Part shown: piece by piece, positions 35,926-47,065 of the stretch
Numbering within the stretch: position 1 is the first letter of the stretch
Layout of the letters: each line of letters begins with the position of its first letter
Assembly: GCA_947095535.1 (NCBI GenBank)
Contig: OX352774.1
Location: 82,460,416 to 82,524,415 of the forward strand
Length of the DNA: 64,000 nucleotides
DNA from: Poecilobothrus nobilitatus
Lineage: Eukaryota; Arthropoda; Insecta; Diptera; Dolichopodidae
Reading direction: 5' to 3'
The notes under the pieces: model-generated
Told to the model about the DNA's origin: nothing
Databases searched by the model: none
What the model saw: the letters and a program-made list of their open reading frames with translations, nothing else
Program-made: the position numbers and the translations under genes

Positions 35926-36720
35926 AAAGGTTAAAAACACCTTCTTCTTATACAATTTCTAACAATTTCTACAAATACTTTAAATAATAATTTCAGTTCA
36001 TTTAAATTAGTACATAATCCATTACTGAAAATCGGATCGGATGAAGCGAATTGAAGATCATAATGCGAAAAGATAAATTTATTCATAATTTCCAGTTAAT
36101 CAAATTATTGAATCCTTGATTTTGTGATCAAACTCAGAATCATATAAGAAATTATATGATTTTTTAAACTATTTTTCAAAAATTACTATCTGCTTTCAAC
36201 ATATGAGAAAAAAAAAATTAATATAAGGTAAATTTTATATATTCTATTAAAATATAAAAAAAATTTGTATGTTTGCATCATACAAGTACATATTGCATAT
36301 ACATATGTATACATTAAAGTGTAAATTTAATGATTTTAAGAGAAATATATAGGTTAAAAATTGTTTTATTTATTTATAAAATATGAAAAAAAAAAATTGA
36401 AATAAAACATAATAAATTAAAAAAAAAAATTAGATATTTTTCCTTAGATTTTTTTTTTTTAAATTGTACAATTAAAATCTGAAAATACATTGTATGCAGC
36501 AATAAAAATTTAAACAAACAAATTCTTATTAATAGGTTTTTTAGCAGAATAATTGTTAGAATTGTTTGTGACTTCGGATGAAAATTAAAAGTTTTTTTTT
36601 ATATATTAGTTTTTTAAATCTTATGATAGATGCTGTTATTTTTGTCATATACATATATTATTTTTCAATAAAAAGTAAAAATTCTGTTCCCTTTTTAATT
36701 CTAGTTGAAACGAGGAAGAA
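35926..36720. other. AT-rich DNA, no feature recognised
   Basis: Poly-A and poly-T tracts, with no coding or repeat structure seen. Confidence 0.5.
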
Positions 36721-38290
36721 TACAGTTAACTTTGTCAACTCTTAGATACCCGTACGAACCGTTAGTATGTTCACAGCCTGTCACTCTGCTTACAATATTA
36801 TTTTTTTAATATTTTAGTATTTTAAAATAATTTGGGTGAATTTTATAATTTCTAGAACTATGGGTTGTACATATATTCAAACTATATGTTTATATGTACA
36901 TTCTTCAAAAGCAGATTCTAACCTTCCACATAACGATTATCAATCCAAAACTTTTTCAAATATTCTATAGTACCATTTAATACTAAGCGGTAAATGTATA
37001 TTAATTTTACTAAGTACAAAACAGTAAATATAATTTTAAATATTATATTATATTATATTTAAATATTCCATTGACAGAATAATTTCTTATAAGTACAATA
37101 AAATACATATATGTATGTAAATACGGCGCTATATTATATACATCTATACTCTTATCATTCATTCACTAGTGACATATACGATATGTAAATAAACATGATA
37201 TTATATAAGTATGTATATATATCAATATCATATAAATCAAAATTCTTCAAGCAACCGTTATGTTGTTTATTTAATTACATTTTTTTGTACTACGCATTAT
37301 ATCCTCAACAATTTCAAATTATCGAGTAAAACAAAATGGAAAAAATTCGTTAAAGAAATTTGTTAGAAAATTTGAAAAAATCAAGTAACACTTTCGTCAA
37401 TTATAAAGTAACACTATATTATTAAAAAAAGTTGTTAACAGAAATAAAAGTATAATGTTGGAGCTTTAATTTTTGTGTATTACTTCAAAAAAATTTTAAC
37501 AGGTGTTCAAGTTACAGGTGTTTAAAAATAGGAAATTTTCAGTTTTTGACCCCTTACAGCTCCTAAACGGGGAGTGATACAAAAAAAATTTCTGAAATGA
37601 CTCATACTAATTTTCAAAGATCTAACTTCTGTCAAAATTTCAAGTTTCCAACTTAAACCGTTTAGAAGATGGAAGGGTTGAAGGATTTTGCAAAATTTGA
37701 GTTTCGCATAACGGTAAATTAAGACACCGTATGCCAAAAATATATATTTATTGTATATATACTTTTAAAGCTAATGAAAGTAGTAATCGTTTGGCATTTT
37801 CAAAATGAAGATATACCTTATACAACTTGTGCTATAACAATTTAAATATAGAGCTTTTTTGAACCTTTGGGGAGCTGTAGCTCCGTAACGGGTGGGGCTA
37901 CAAAAAAAAGTTATTAAAAATAAAATTAATATTTTTGTGAGATCTATCAGTGGTTAAAATTTCATAGCTCTATTGCAAAAAAAATGTGGGGATCTAAAAG
38001 TTAGGTGTTCGAGAGCTACCCTAAGGCTTGGTCCAAACTCAACCAAAAAAAATAGGGAACCTACAAATTACTCCCAAAATATTTTGTGTAAATTTCAACA
38101 TTCTAGCTTTCTTAGTTTTTGAGTTAGCGTGCTGACGGACGGACGGACGGACGGACATGGCTCAAAAGTCTTAGAATTTTTTTCTGATCCGATCCATACC
38201 TTTGAAGGTATATCTAGCTCGCTTATTTCGAGGTGTTACAAACGGAGGAGTAATTTTATTATACCCGATCCTATCGTACGGGTATAAAAA
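36721..38290 (+). mobile_element. DINE-1-like element with family X body (H3)
   Basis: Subterminal inverted words ATACCCGTACGA (36746-36757) and TCGTACGGGTAT (38274-38285) bound it. The right end carries five GACG units in GACGGACGGACGGACGGACG (38133-38152), then CATGGCTCAAAAGTC, GATCCGATCCATACC, TATATCTAGCTCGC and GGTGTTACAAACGG, as in H1. The middle (about 37460-37910) instead carries family X phrases: ACAGGTGTTCAAGTTACAGG, CGCATAACGGTAAATT, GAGCTGTAGCTCCGTAACGG. The left edge (36760-36810, TGTTCACAGCCTGTCACTC) also matches the left flank of the 62.4-kb X copy. This is the clearest evidence that families X and DINE-like are versions of one modular element. No coding capacity. Confidence 0.7.
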
Positions 38291-38476
38291 CCTACAATCA
38301 CCAATATTTTTTTTATTTTTGTTCTTCTTATATGGAAGGTTTCTTATTTAGGCAAAATGTCATTGCTTGTAAACTTTTATTTTTCTAGATATTTTCATTC
38401 TTACAATTTTTCTTAATATTTTAATAATTAGAAAAGTTGTTATCTTATCATTGTCATCAATCCTTTAGTGGAGTTT
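38291..38476. other. Unassigned spacer
   Basis: T-rich DNA between the H3 element and an S3 SINE tail. No structure seen. Confidence 0.5.
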
Positions 38477-38578
38477 CATTCGGGGGAGTTGGGTTTAGTT
38501 AGTAAGAATTCGATACTACGAAGGGGGAATTCTTGGTGTCTTTGGAAGATTCCTACCTCCCTTACGCAAAAAAAAAAT
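38477..38578 (+). mobile_element. S3 SINE tail fragment
   Basis: GGGGGAGTTGGGTTTAGTTA, GGGGGAATTCTTGGTGTCTT and GGAAGATTCCTACCTCC then an A-run match the 3' part of the S3 copies at 9.3 and 22.7 kb. The head and body are missing, consistent with 5' truncation. Confidence 0.78.
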
Positions 38579-38694
38579 TCTATCAATGTTAATGAACCTA
38601 ACAAACTAACAGTAAATTTTTTGTAAATTACCAAAATGAATCAACAACTATTAAAAACAAATATTAAAAACATCTGTTAAGGCAGGGTTTTAGA

Positions 38695-39460
38695 CCTCCT
38701 AGTATTGCTCTGTATCATATTTGCAGATGACACAGCAGTTTTAGTTTCCCATACTTATATCCATCCGTACATTGCTTCACAAGCATTACAAGAAAAACTT
38801 CTAAAAATTTCGGAGTTGTTAAAGTTGTAGAGAATTAAAGCGTACAAATCATTTTTACTTACTTTAAAGGAAGTCCTGCAGTACAACTTAATACCACTCA
38901 TTGTGTTAGGAACTTAATAATTGACATTAGTATAAGGGGGGGCAGTAAAATATCTAGGCACGCATTTGAATAGACGATTTATTTGAACATTTTGTCATAA
39001 ATAAAAATAAAAAACTCAGACTAAAGTTTCACAAATTATATTAGTTGCTATGAAAAAAATGAAGCTTTATAGTAAAGTAATGGTAAATAAACCTATTTTT
39101 AAACCAATCAGAACATATCGACTAGAATTATAGGGAAGCATACCAACTTGAAACCTGGATATATTTGAACGCTTCCTATCTAAAGTTCAAGTGCTTTGAA
39201 TTTAAGTTATCAATTGTAAATGTGCCATGGTTGATACATAATGATAGAATTCGTATTGATTTAAATGTCCAAGCTGTAAAAGATTTAATGAGAAAAAAAA
39301 AAACTGAAAAATGCATCAACAGATTACAATATTTGAAGAAGATTTAATAAGAAGCGAGCTAACCATAGGACGTAGACTTAAACACTTTTTGGCATTAGAT
39401 TTAACAGTTTCATTTTAATTTCCAACAATTAAAAAAGATTGAATAAATAATAAAAAAAAA
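38695..39460 (+). pseudogene. Degenerate jockey-clade non-LTR reverse transcriptase, C-terminal half
   Basis: The catalytic box is clear: IFADDTAVLVS at 38717-38749, with FADD at 38720-38731. The next landmarks follow in order with frame changes and stops: LQEKLLKISELLK, VKYLGTHLNRRF (about 38945-38985), and RTYRLELxGS (39110-39139), where the conserved W of the YGIQLWG block is a TAG (39131-39133). SIVNVPWLIHNDRIRIDLNV (39210-39269) matches the APWYVRNxxIHxDLN block near the RT end. The terminal part may reach RRLKHFLALDL at about 39370, followed by an A-rich tail (about 39430-39460). The protein would have been the element's reverse transcriptase; several stops prove it is inactive. It starts shortly after an S3 SINE tail. 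Jockey clade is preferred because the C-terminal blocks and their order fit it well. Confidence 0.8.
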
Positions 39461-40132
39461 TTTACAAAATAAAGGAAATAATATTTTTATTCTGTTCACA
39501 TTTTGTTAAGAATATCAACTTAACGTCTCCAAAATGGTTTTTAATTATTCTAGATTCATAAATTTTTTTAAATTAAAGTTACTGAAGAAGAAGTCAGATG
39601 AACCAAAACATCTTTTTAAAAAAACCGCACAATAAAAAAATTTAAACAAAATATACAGAGTATCTGGTAAAAACTATCGGATGAGATGTTAAAATAAATA
39701 AATATTTATAATTTTAAAAAATATTTGAGAAATATAATAAAATAAAATTAAATTAAATTATTAATGGGGTTGAAAAAGTTACTCACCGTAACCGTGAAAC
39801 TTGTGAAAAATATTTTTTATATTTGCATTAATTTTACAATGAATTTAGGTTAGAGAAATTTGTAAATAACAAACAGTCCCATACGTTATCTAGTGAATGT
39901 TGAACATTTTTTTTTAGCTTTTACAGATAAAAAATTAAATACGATTTTATAAAAATTCAAATTTCTAATTTTAAGCACAATTTTCTCAAAGATTTTTGCG
40001 CTAGATTTCCAATGTAATTAACGCAACACAAAACAAAGTAAAGCAAAGTTAACGCAACGGTAACATAATTTTTCGTGTTCACAATGAAACTCCACATTTC
40101 AGTTTTTATTTTATATTAAAATATTTTAAAAC
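39461..40132. other. AT-rich DNA, no feature recognised
   Basis: No coding segment or repeat unit. A small duplication of ACGCAAC(A/G) words lies at 40020-40055. Confidence 0.5.
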
Positions 40133-40348
40133 AATTCGAAAATAAGGGGCCTAGGTGGCCTAGTGGGTAAGAGTGTATAAAATACGCTGTAAACACCGAG
40201 GGAGTGTGGGTTCGAATCCCACATACGTCGTAAGAGTTATTCCTCCTTACGACATTTACAGCCACGCCTGAACTAGAAAGGCTGTGTAATTTCCTGTCCA
40301 CATTTATGTGGCAGAGAAATGCATTAAAAAAAAAAAAATTCGAAAATA
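40133..40348 (+). mobile_element. Full-length S1 tRNA-derived SINE with perfect 12-bp target duplication
   Basis: AATTCGAAAATA lies at 40133-40144 and again at 40337-40348. Between them the SINE runs from GGGGCCTAGGTGGCCTAGTG to GTGGCAGAGAAATGCATT and an A-run of about 13. The tRNA-like head has an A box and a B box (next entry). The body has a CCTTACGACATTTACAGCC block and an inverted pair TTACAGCC...GGCTGTG. The perfect duplication and intact promoter boxes make this one of the youngest insertions in the window and the best reference for the family. Target duplications of this length fit LINE-type target-primed insertion. A reverse frame crossing it is accidental. Confidence 0.93.
40156..40219 (+). 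promoter_or_regulatory. Internal RNA polymerase III promoter of S1 SINE (A and B boxes)
   Basis: A box TGGCCTAGTGGG at 40156-40167 and B box GGTTCGAATCC at 40209-40219. The B box matches the GGTTCGANTCC consensus exactly. The spacing of 41 bases between boxes is in the normal range for tRNA-type promoters. Confidence 0.82.
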
Positions 40349-40876
40349 TTTAAAAATGTTAAACAAAAAGTGTTTACATAAATTTAGAAAAAAAATGTTG
40401 ATAAAAAACAATATTTAGAGAAAAATATAAAATAAATATATTAATTAGATACTATTGTGATAATTTCTAGCGTTGATCTTCGTAAAAGTTGAAAATTGGA
40501 GAACTTAAGCTTTTTTTTGTTTTGCGTTGAAGTGCATCAATCTCATTGAGAATGGAAATACTATTTTCATATAGTTCAACTGTGAATTTTGCTTTAGCTG
40601 GTTTTTTTCATTGTGAATCGCAGCATTAGAGATTATTACAAACCTTGTAAAGTAATGGGTGCATGACACTTTGCTGAAAAATAAATTCCGAACGAAAAAA
40701 AATCGTGAAAACCAAAAATACCGGAATCAAAGAATTTCTGCTCAAATGAGTACATATGTAAAAAAAATATAAAAAGGAATTTTCGAGTATTAGATTCTTC
40801 GACAAAACTAGATTATACGCTTTTTGCAAAATATGTATACATATATATAATATGTATATGTGAGGTTCTGAATTGA
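40349..40876. other. AT-rich DNA, no feature recognised
   Basis: A reverse frame at 40626-40829 has no recognisable domain. Nothing else seen. Confidence 0.5.
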
Positions 40877-41045
40877 GATTCTGAATTAGGAGGGATTTTA
40901 AAGTTGGATTCGAAAACAGGGTATTCCCTTTTTCCAGAATATTTTTATATATATGTATCTCAATGCCAGATTCTGAATTAGAAGGGTTTTTAGAGTTGGA
41001 TTCAAAATCAGGGAGGATTTCCTCTTTTTCCAGAATGTGTATATT
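40877..41045 (+). repeat. Two tandem GGAGGGATTTTAGAGTTGG units, 92-bp period
   Basis: GATTCTGAATTAGGAGGG starts at 40877 and GATTCTGAATTAGAAGGG at 40969. Both units continue TTTTARAGTTGGATTCRAAA, a CAGGG word, then a CTTTTTCCAGAAT end. The unit recurs at 32164 and four times at 52671-53042. Confidence 0.75.
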
Positions 41046-41232
41046 TTGTAACCTACCATAAGATATACGATAATTAGAATCTCGCTTATGTATTTACATA
41101 TATATTCGAGAAAGTATGTGCATGTGAGTAAGTAAGTACCCGGGTCATATTATTTGTTTAAAAGAAACGTCATTAAAATTATTTTATATTTAAATATTGA
41201 CCAGATGATTAAAATAAAAAGAATATTTCAAG

Positions 41233-41329
41233 CAATAATTTAAAATTAAAATCATTTGTTTTTGGAATCAATTATTGCCGCCGAATTATGATAATTCTAA
41301 AAACAAATAATTTTAATTCATGATAATTT
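41233..41329. repeat. Imperfect inverted repeat with CCGCCG centre
   Basis: The left arm 41233-41278 and right arm 41284-41329 pair over much of their length. ATTTTAATT, ACAAAT and CCAAAAAC in the complement of the left arm align with the right arm, and CCGCCG forms the centre. It directly precedes a GGGATTTT array. No target duplication was found. Confidence 0.5.
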
Positions 41330-41460
41330 TTTCGGGATTTTTTTTTTTCGAGATTTTATATTATTCGGCATTTTGGTATTTTCGGGACTTTTTTTTTCAA
41401 GATTTTAAATCATTCGGAGTTTTTTTTTTCGGGATTTTTTCGTTCGGAAATTTTTTTTTC
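41330..41460 (+). repeat. Degenerate TTCGGGATTTT array
   Basis: TTCGGGATTTT, TTCGAGATTTT, TTCGGCATTTT, TTCGGGACTTT, TTCAAGATTTT, TTCGGAGTTTT, TTCGGGATTTT and TTCGGAAATTTT follow one another every 12-25 bases. The core is that of the foldback arms at 31.2/31.9 kb. Confidence 0.65.
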
Positions 41461-42387
41461 AGTAAAGTGTCATAGACCAAAAGTAATCCATTAATTAAGT
41501 TGGTTATTGTCTAACACCACTTAGATTTTACCTTTCATTAATTTTGAAACACCCTGTATAATATATGTGCGAATGTATATCTTGTAAGTATTTTTAAAAA
41601 TAAAGCTTATTGAAAGAAAAATAGTAAAAAAATTTATTTCTTAAAATAATAAAAAATAATAATTTGTTTGTATAAACACATGTGTTACACAAACACATCT
41701 GCATTTCAATATATTAATTCTATAATAATTAAGAATTTCAGAAAAGGAGTTAAAAATATTAAATTTAAAAATAAAATCAATATTGTACAATAAAAAAATT
41801 TTAATTTATTTTTTCTTACCATAAACTTATAAAACAAATTCAATAAAAATTGTGGTTTTATCTGCAGTTGTTAAAAATAATATAATTTTTTTTTTTTTTG
41901 AAATACCTAACATATATTTATTTTTTAGGTTTTTTTTTTCTTTTCTGAAATTTATGAAAAAAAATTTCATTAAATTTCAATTTAAAGTATGTACCTATAC
42001 CTATATATATCTATATATGCCTGTCATAATAAAATTATTTTCATATTCAATTTTTTAAATTCTTAAAAAAAAAAATCCTAAAAAAATTATTATGAAATTT
42101 CGAAATATTTTAGTATTTTAAATATAGAATTTTTTTTTTTTTAGTTTAGGTGCAGTAATGATTTTTGTCTTTAAATATTTGGAAATCTGAACAACCAAGA
42201 TATTCCATTAAAAATCTATGTAATCCAACAGATCTATAAAAATTTTGTGTCCCATATTATATTCTTCACCCATTCTTCAAGGCTCATCATATACGAAGAA
42301 TATCACTGACGCGATTCTTTTAGAGGCAAAACTGATGCTTTTAAATGCGATGCGATGTTAAATTGTTAAAAGCGACAGGGTGCAATA
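41461..42387. other. AT-rich DNA, no gene recognised
   Basis: T-rich tracts dominate 41880-42130. No reading frame resembles a protein domain. Confidence 0.5.
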
Positions 42388-42858
42388 AAGCCTATATCAA
42401 TAAGACCTCATAAGCCTTATATCCATGTGCAATGAGTAATAAAGTCTAATTGTCGAAATTTTACGAATAGGGATTATTTCTCATTCAAAATGGAAATAAG
42501 GCCTAATTATTTTTTTGAAATAGTAGAAAAAAAGCCTAATTAATTCAATTATAGCATTTTTTAAATATTTTTCTTTTATAATTTAATTCCCATATTTTAG
42601 CTTATTTAAGAAATAAAATGTGTTCCTTTTTTTTTTGTGACAAAAATATGGAGAATTGTTTGAAACCTGTTAAAAATTTTCGGATTTTATAGTTGACTAC
42701 AAAATCAACGTTATAGGCCTTCCTAATTCATAATCTCGCATATATATATGATTTTTTTTCTCGCATATATGTCCTAGATTTTTTTTCCAGAATAATAGTT
42801 TTAGAATTGGAATTAAAGTCTATTGGCTTTATTTCCTATTAGAATGCGAAATAAGGTC
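42388..42858. repeat. Palindromic AATAAGGCCTAA-type units
   Basis: Short hairpin units share the design GG-TTATTTC, spacer, GAAATAAGGCC. The clearest are 42470-42503 (GGGATTATTTC / GGAAATAAGGCC) and 42825-42858 (GGCTTTATTTCC / GAAATAAGGTC). Single arms (AATAAAGCCTA, AATAAAGTCTAA, AAAGCCTAATTAA) are scattered between. They are related to the cluster at 43875-43999. Function and class unknown. Confidence 0.55.
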
Positions 42859-43874
42859 TAACGCGGAATTTCTCGAATGTATGTTTTTGTACGAATACGA
42901 ATACGTTTTATTGCATCCTGCCGTTAAAAGCATCTTGTCTAACATTTCTATAAGAGTTTTCCCGTACGATAAAAATGTTCCTATACCATTTTATTTTTTA
43001 ATCCTTTTCTTTGTTTTATATAAAAAGAAAATAAAATCCGCAAATTTTGTTATAATACACAATTTTAACAGATTTTATTTCCGTCTGGAAAATGTCAGTT
43101 TTTAAAAAGCTACAGCCTTTTCAACCTTATTTTCTGTTTTTTTTTATACACAGTACAATTAAAATTCAAAATCTCCAATATATCTTAGATGTGGCTATTA
43201 GCTATAAGAGAAATTTAATATAGTATTTGTCCTGCACCCGAGTTAATTTTTCGTTTATAGGCATAAGTCTTTAAGTTCAAATATTATTTATTTTGAAATC
43301 TGTTTAAAAATATTAATTGTCATAATTAAACATTACTAGAATTCTTATTTAATAAAGTACATATATATTTTGTTAAAAGAGTTATTAAAATGTGCTAAGG
43401 TTAACTGTGAAATTTGAGAAAATATTGTAAAGCAGTTATATTTTTTATTGGAAACGTAAATATAGTATATGAAAAATTATGGAAGTCTCAAGAAATTATA
43501 GTTACAGTAGCATATTTCTTTCCGTTAAGGTATCATGAACTAAAAATCTAACGCATTTGAAAATATTATAGATGATGATTATGGCTAAACATGCCTTTGA
43601 CGAATGAATTGCTTTTAAAAGTTATATTTTTAGCGGCTTTATGAATATACAGAATTCTGAATTCTGAGTACCTATAATTCACGTACTTTTTAAAAAAATA
43701 TAATTAGGAAAATACCTTACTAATCTAATCTAAGTTAACCTCAAATTCAAGATCTTATAGTCTAAATAGTATTAAGCAAAAACTTATAATATAGTAAATT
43801 TTAAATAATGTTTAGATTTATTATTAAGAAATTTTTAAAATGTATACATTTGGGTGCAGTGACAGAACACCGAC
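42859..43874. other. AT-rich DNA, no gene recognised
   Basis: The forward frame 42881-43105 has no recognisable domain. A short duplication GAATTCTGAATTCTGAGTAC lies near 43650. Confidence 0.45.
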
Positions 43875-43999
43875 GGGTTTTATTTGCTTTTAGAATTAAT
43901 GTCCTGGGGCTTTAATTCCTTTTCAAAAAAGAATGAAAGTCCACGGGTCTGACACTAGATCATGGGCTTTAAGTCCATTTCGAAAAAGAATTAAAGCCC
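43875..43999. repeat. Three consecutive palindromic GGGCTTTAATTC units
   Basis: The units are 43875-43905 (GGGTTTTATTTG...GAATTAATGTCC), 43907-43942 (GGGCTTTAATTCC...GAATGAAAGTCC) and 43964-43999 (GGGCTTTAAGTCC...GAATTAAAGCCC). Each can fold on itself, and each resembles the units at 42.4-42.9 kb. The last is the best-preserved hairpin. Confidence 0.65.
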
Positions 44000-44232
44000 A
44001 CAGAGTAACACAAATGTTACTATCATGAGTCTGTATTTCGTTTAACTGAATTTTTTTGTAATGTATAATTATAAAGTCTCACCTAATTCAAAATTTCACA
44101 TATCCTAACATATATATAAAAATTACAGAAAAGATGGCTATTCTGATTTTCTAACCAACTATATAATTTTCCCCAATTTAAGAATTTTTTTATATAAATC
44201 TACAGGATGTTTTCGAATAAAGAAAAATCTAT

Positions 44233-44344
44233 AAACTGACAACATACTCTACAAAATGCATTTTGTTTTTATCTCTCTATAGCAAGCCGTTCTGCTATAA
44301 AGATATAAAAAAAAATACATTTTGTAGAGTAAAGTTGTCAGTTT
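44233..44344. repeat. 112-nt long hairpin
   Basis: The outer 11 bp (AAACTGACAAC, 44233-44243, with GTTGTCAGTTT, 44334-44344) pair perfectly. A second 12-bp perfect stem follows (CTCTACAAAATG with CATTTTGTAGAG), then weaker pairing, and TATAGCA with TGCTATA at the apex around an 8-base loop. It could be a very small MITE, or a hairpin RNA if transcribed; nothing shows transcription. Confidence 0.75.
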
Positions 44345-44464
44345 TAATTTTTGTGTACTAATGATCCTCATATATGCACAACAGTTACAAAGTTAAAGAA
44401 GGTTCAAAATGATTTAAAATGAAAAAAAATATGTTTTAAACTCAATTTTCTTTTGAAGCAACGT

Positions 44465-44682
44465 GTATTTGGGGGTACTTTTTATAGTATATTTCGAAAC
44501 AGATTTTCAAGTCCTATAATTAGTACATTATAACTTTTTCTCTATCTTTAACCGTTTTTCAGATAATATGAAGAATAGAAGAGTGTGTTAAACATATTTT
44601 GTGTGTTATAACATATTTTTCTATTTTTTATATCTCAAAAACTGTTAAAGTCAGTCTTTTATCAAAGCGAACCCCCAAATAC
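44465..44682. mobile_element. Possible small TIR element
   Basis: GTATTTGGGGGT at 44465-44476 and its exact complement ACCCCCAAATAC at 44671-44682 bound about 194 bp of non-coding DNA. No target duplication was identified, so the mobile-element call is tentative. Confidence 0.4.
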
Positions 44683-46288
44683 TTCACAGTATGGAAATAT
44701 TATTCAGTATCAAATTAGATGAAAGAATAAAAGAAGATTTTCTTTTATATGTACAAAATAATTTTGAAGATATTTTGAAAATTTAATTTTATTTTTACTA
44801 TATTAAAGTAATATAAATGGTAAATAAGAATTTTATTTCTATTTTTTATTAAAAGCATTATCATTTAAATTAAATTTTATTAACTTTATACAAAAAAAAA
44901 ACTAATAGTGGAAAATTATTATAAGAAGGAGGACTAAAGACATTGTAAAAATATCCTTTTTGTCTGTTTTTTTAAAAACAATATTTATAATAATATTTCT
45001 TTCTATTTCTTTTATATTTATTTATATTTTTAGTAAAAACTAGAGACAAAATATGATAGTAAAAATCTTACAATAATTTGAAGACATTTTGGATTATCTT
45101 AAATAATATACAATATTATATACTTATCAGATATATATATATATACATACATATATATAAATATCATATGAATATATGGTAAAAAAATAATAATAAAATA
45201 AAAATTTTATATAAAGGTTATTAACTATTTAGATATAAAAACAAAAATTAAAACCAAAAAGTTAATATTAAGATAATATTTTTATGTTTTTTTTTTTATA
45301 TGGTTTTTAAGATATGCTGAGAAATAAGAAAATACCAAATAGGTACATAGTAAAAATAGGCTATTTTCTTAAAGTTTTTATTTTAGGGGCTTTAAGAAAT
45401 TTCTAAAACAGGCAGTTAAGTAAAAGATACAAACATTTTTTTTTTTTATTTTTTAAAAAAGATTTTTCAAAAAAAAATTTAAATTAAAATAATTTTTATT
45501 TTAAAAACAAAAAATTTTGTTTTAAAAATTTAGTATCTGTTGGATGTGTTTTATGATGAGTCATAACTTTTACCATAGATTTTTCAAATTATAATTAATT
45601 TGGCACACGAAACTTAATATTATCAAAAAAAAAAAAAATTTAATGTAATTACAATCAAAAATTTTTAAAGTATTTGGATACTGATGTGGGCTGATGAAAC
45701 CAAATGAAAATAAAGAAAATTATAGACAATTATAATTACTTTTATAGTACCTATATCTACATACTTGTATATTATATGAAGAATATGTAAATGGTAATAT
45801 ATAAAAACATTTTGAAAATATTAAACATTCTAAAATGATAATAATTTTCAAAATATTGTTCAAATAACAATTTATCGTATATATAATGTAATGTGTAGGT
45901 ACTCGTAGTTTGGAAAAATTACAGTGTAATTCATAAATATCTATTCGGTTTTTATATTTGTTTTAAACAAAACTATTAATTAATGTTTGAACAAAAAGAA
46001 TAACAATGAAAAATAAGAAAATTTACTAAACAAAACGATAAAGTCCTATAATTTTTAAAGAATAAAATAAAATCTTTTAGATAAAAGTTTAAAAAAAAAC
46101 ATTTATGTATTTTTTAGATAAAACATATTGTTCTGCAAGATTCAAATTACCACAAAAAGAAGCAAATTAATATATAATTTTCAAAATTTAAACCTTTCAT
46201 TTAAATGTATGTAGTATATAATACTAAACTAACAACCGATATCAAATTACACCTAATAATTAAAAAGGATTTAAATTTCTTCTAAAAT
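44683..46288. other. AT-rich DNA, no gene recognised
   Basis: A/T tracts and a (TA)n stretch near 45132-45160. Nothing coding or repetitive was recognised. Confidence 0.5.
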
Positions 46289-46445
46289 AAATACACTTTT
46301 TTTTGCCATCATAAATGTGGACATAATGTGGACATAAATGTGGACAGGAAACTACACATTGTTCAGGCGTGGTTGTTTTCATAAGGGGGAATAACTCTTA
46401 CGACGTGTGTGGGATTCGAACCCACACTCCCTCGGTGTTACTAAG
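46289..46445 (-). mobile_element. S1 SINE, 5'-truncated, with a small internal triplication
   Basis: The complement reads AACACCGAGGGAGTGTGGGT then TCGAATCCC (intact B box, about 46415-46425) and TCGTAAGAGTTATTCCCCC, then a diverged body. Near the tail the family's CCACATTTATG word is repeated three times (AATGTGGACAT units at 46314-46345), a local expansion not seen in other copies. The A-box part is missing. Confidence 0.8.
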
Positions 46446-46639
46446 TATACTTTATTTAAATTTCATTTCAATTCTTTTTGTTTATCGCCTAGCTATATAT
46501 TTCTATATTTTTCTATCTAAATAGTTGAATATTGCACATCAATTTACTTTGCGTTACATTTTTATCAATCAATATTTGATATCATAAGATCGTTACATAC
46601 GCTCTGATCAATTTTTAAAAACTTATTTTTTTTTTACTA

Positions 46640-47065
46640 ACTTGTTTTGAATTACAATGTTAAAATGCTTATTTATACAATCAAGGGCATCAATAATAGT
46701 GACATTTACTCAGACAAAACGACAAATAAACTGGAAAAACTGCAACTATCATTACAAACTTTTAAACATTCACAAAACTACAGCCCATTATCGGACAATA
46801 ATACCCAGAAAAGTAATAGCAATGTACACTAATTTCAGAATAGGATACCCCAAGTTCATTCAACAACACATTTTAAAAAAAGATCCAACACCCATATCTA
46901 AAAGCTGCTAAAACAGCCCAATTAGTTTTGGTGAACATATTATGTAACTGTATATACAACTGCACATATTAAAGAATAACTACGATCAGACTAAAACAAA
47001 ACTAAATCTCCCAGGACCGCTAAATCTTCTAAAAAGGGTTACAACTGAAAACATTAAAAACTTCA
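46640..47065 (+). pseudogene. Decayed non-LTR retrotransposon, RNase H and C-terminal region
   Basis: Two forward frames carry pieces of the C-terminal part of an I/Loa/jockey-group ORF2. RTIIPRKVIAMYTNFRIGYP then KFIQQHILKKDPTP (about 46780-46890) fits the R...LTRLRIGHTRLTHxxLLKxxPPP segment, and the following codons suggest C...FGEHIM where the family has the Cys-His motif. Upstream, KGINNSDIYSDKTTNKLEKL in the neighbouring frame suggests the end of RNase H (GIxGNExADK). Downstream, LNLPGPLNLLKR at about 47000-47035 fits the terminal segment. Frame changes, stops and lost cysteines make it inactive. The exact clade is uncertain and the alignment is by eye. Confidence 0.5.

Noticed and set aside
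40156..40219. Genuine tRNA gene
   Set aside because: A and B boxes are present, but no acceptor stem pairs across the head, and the same sequence with a body and A-tail recurs seven times. It is a SINE.
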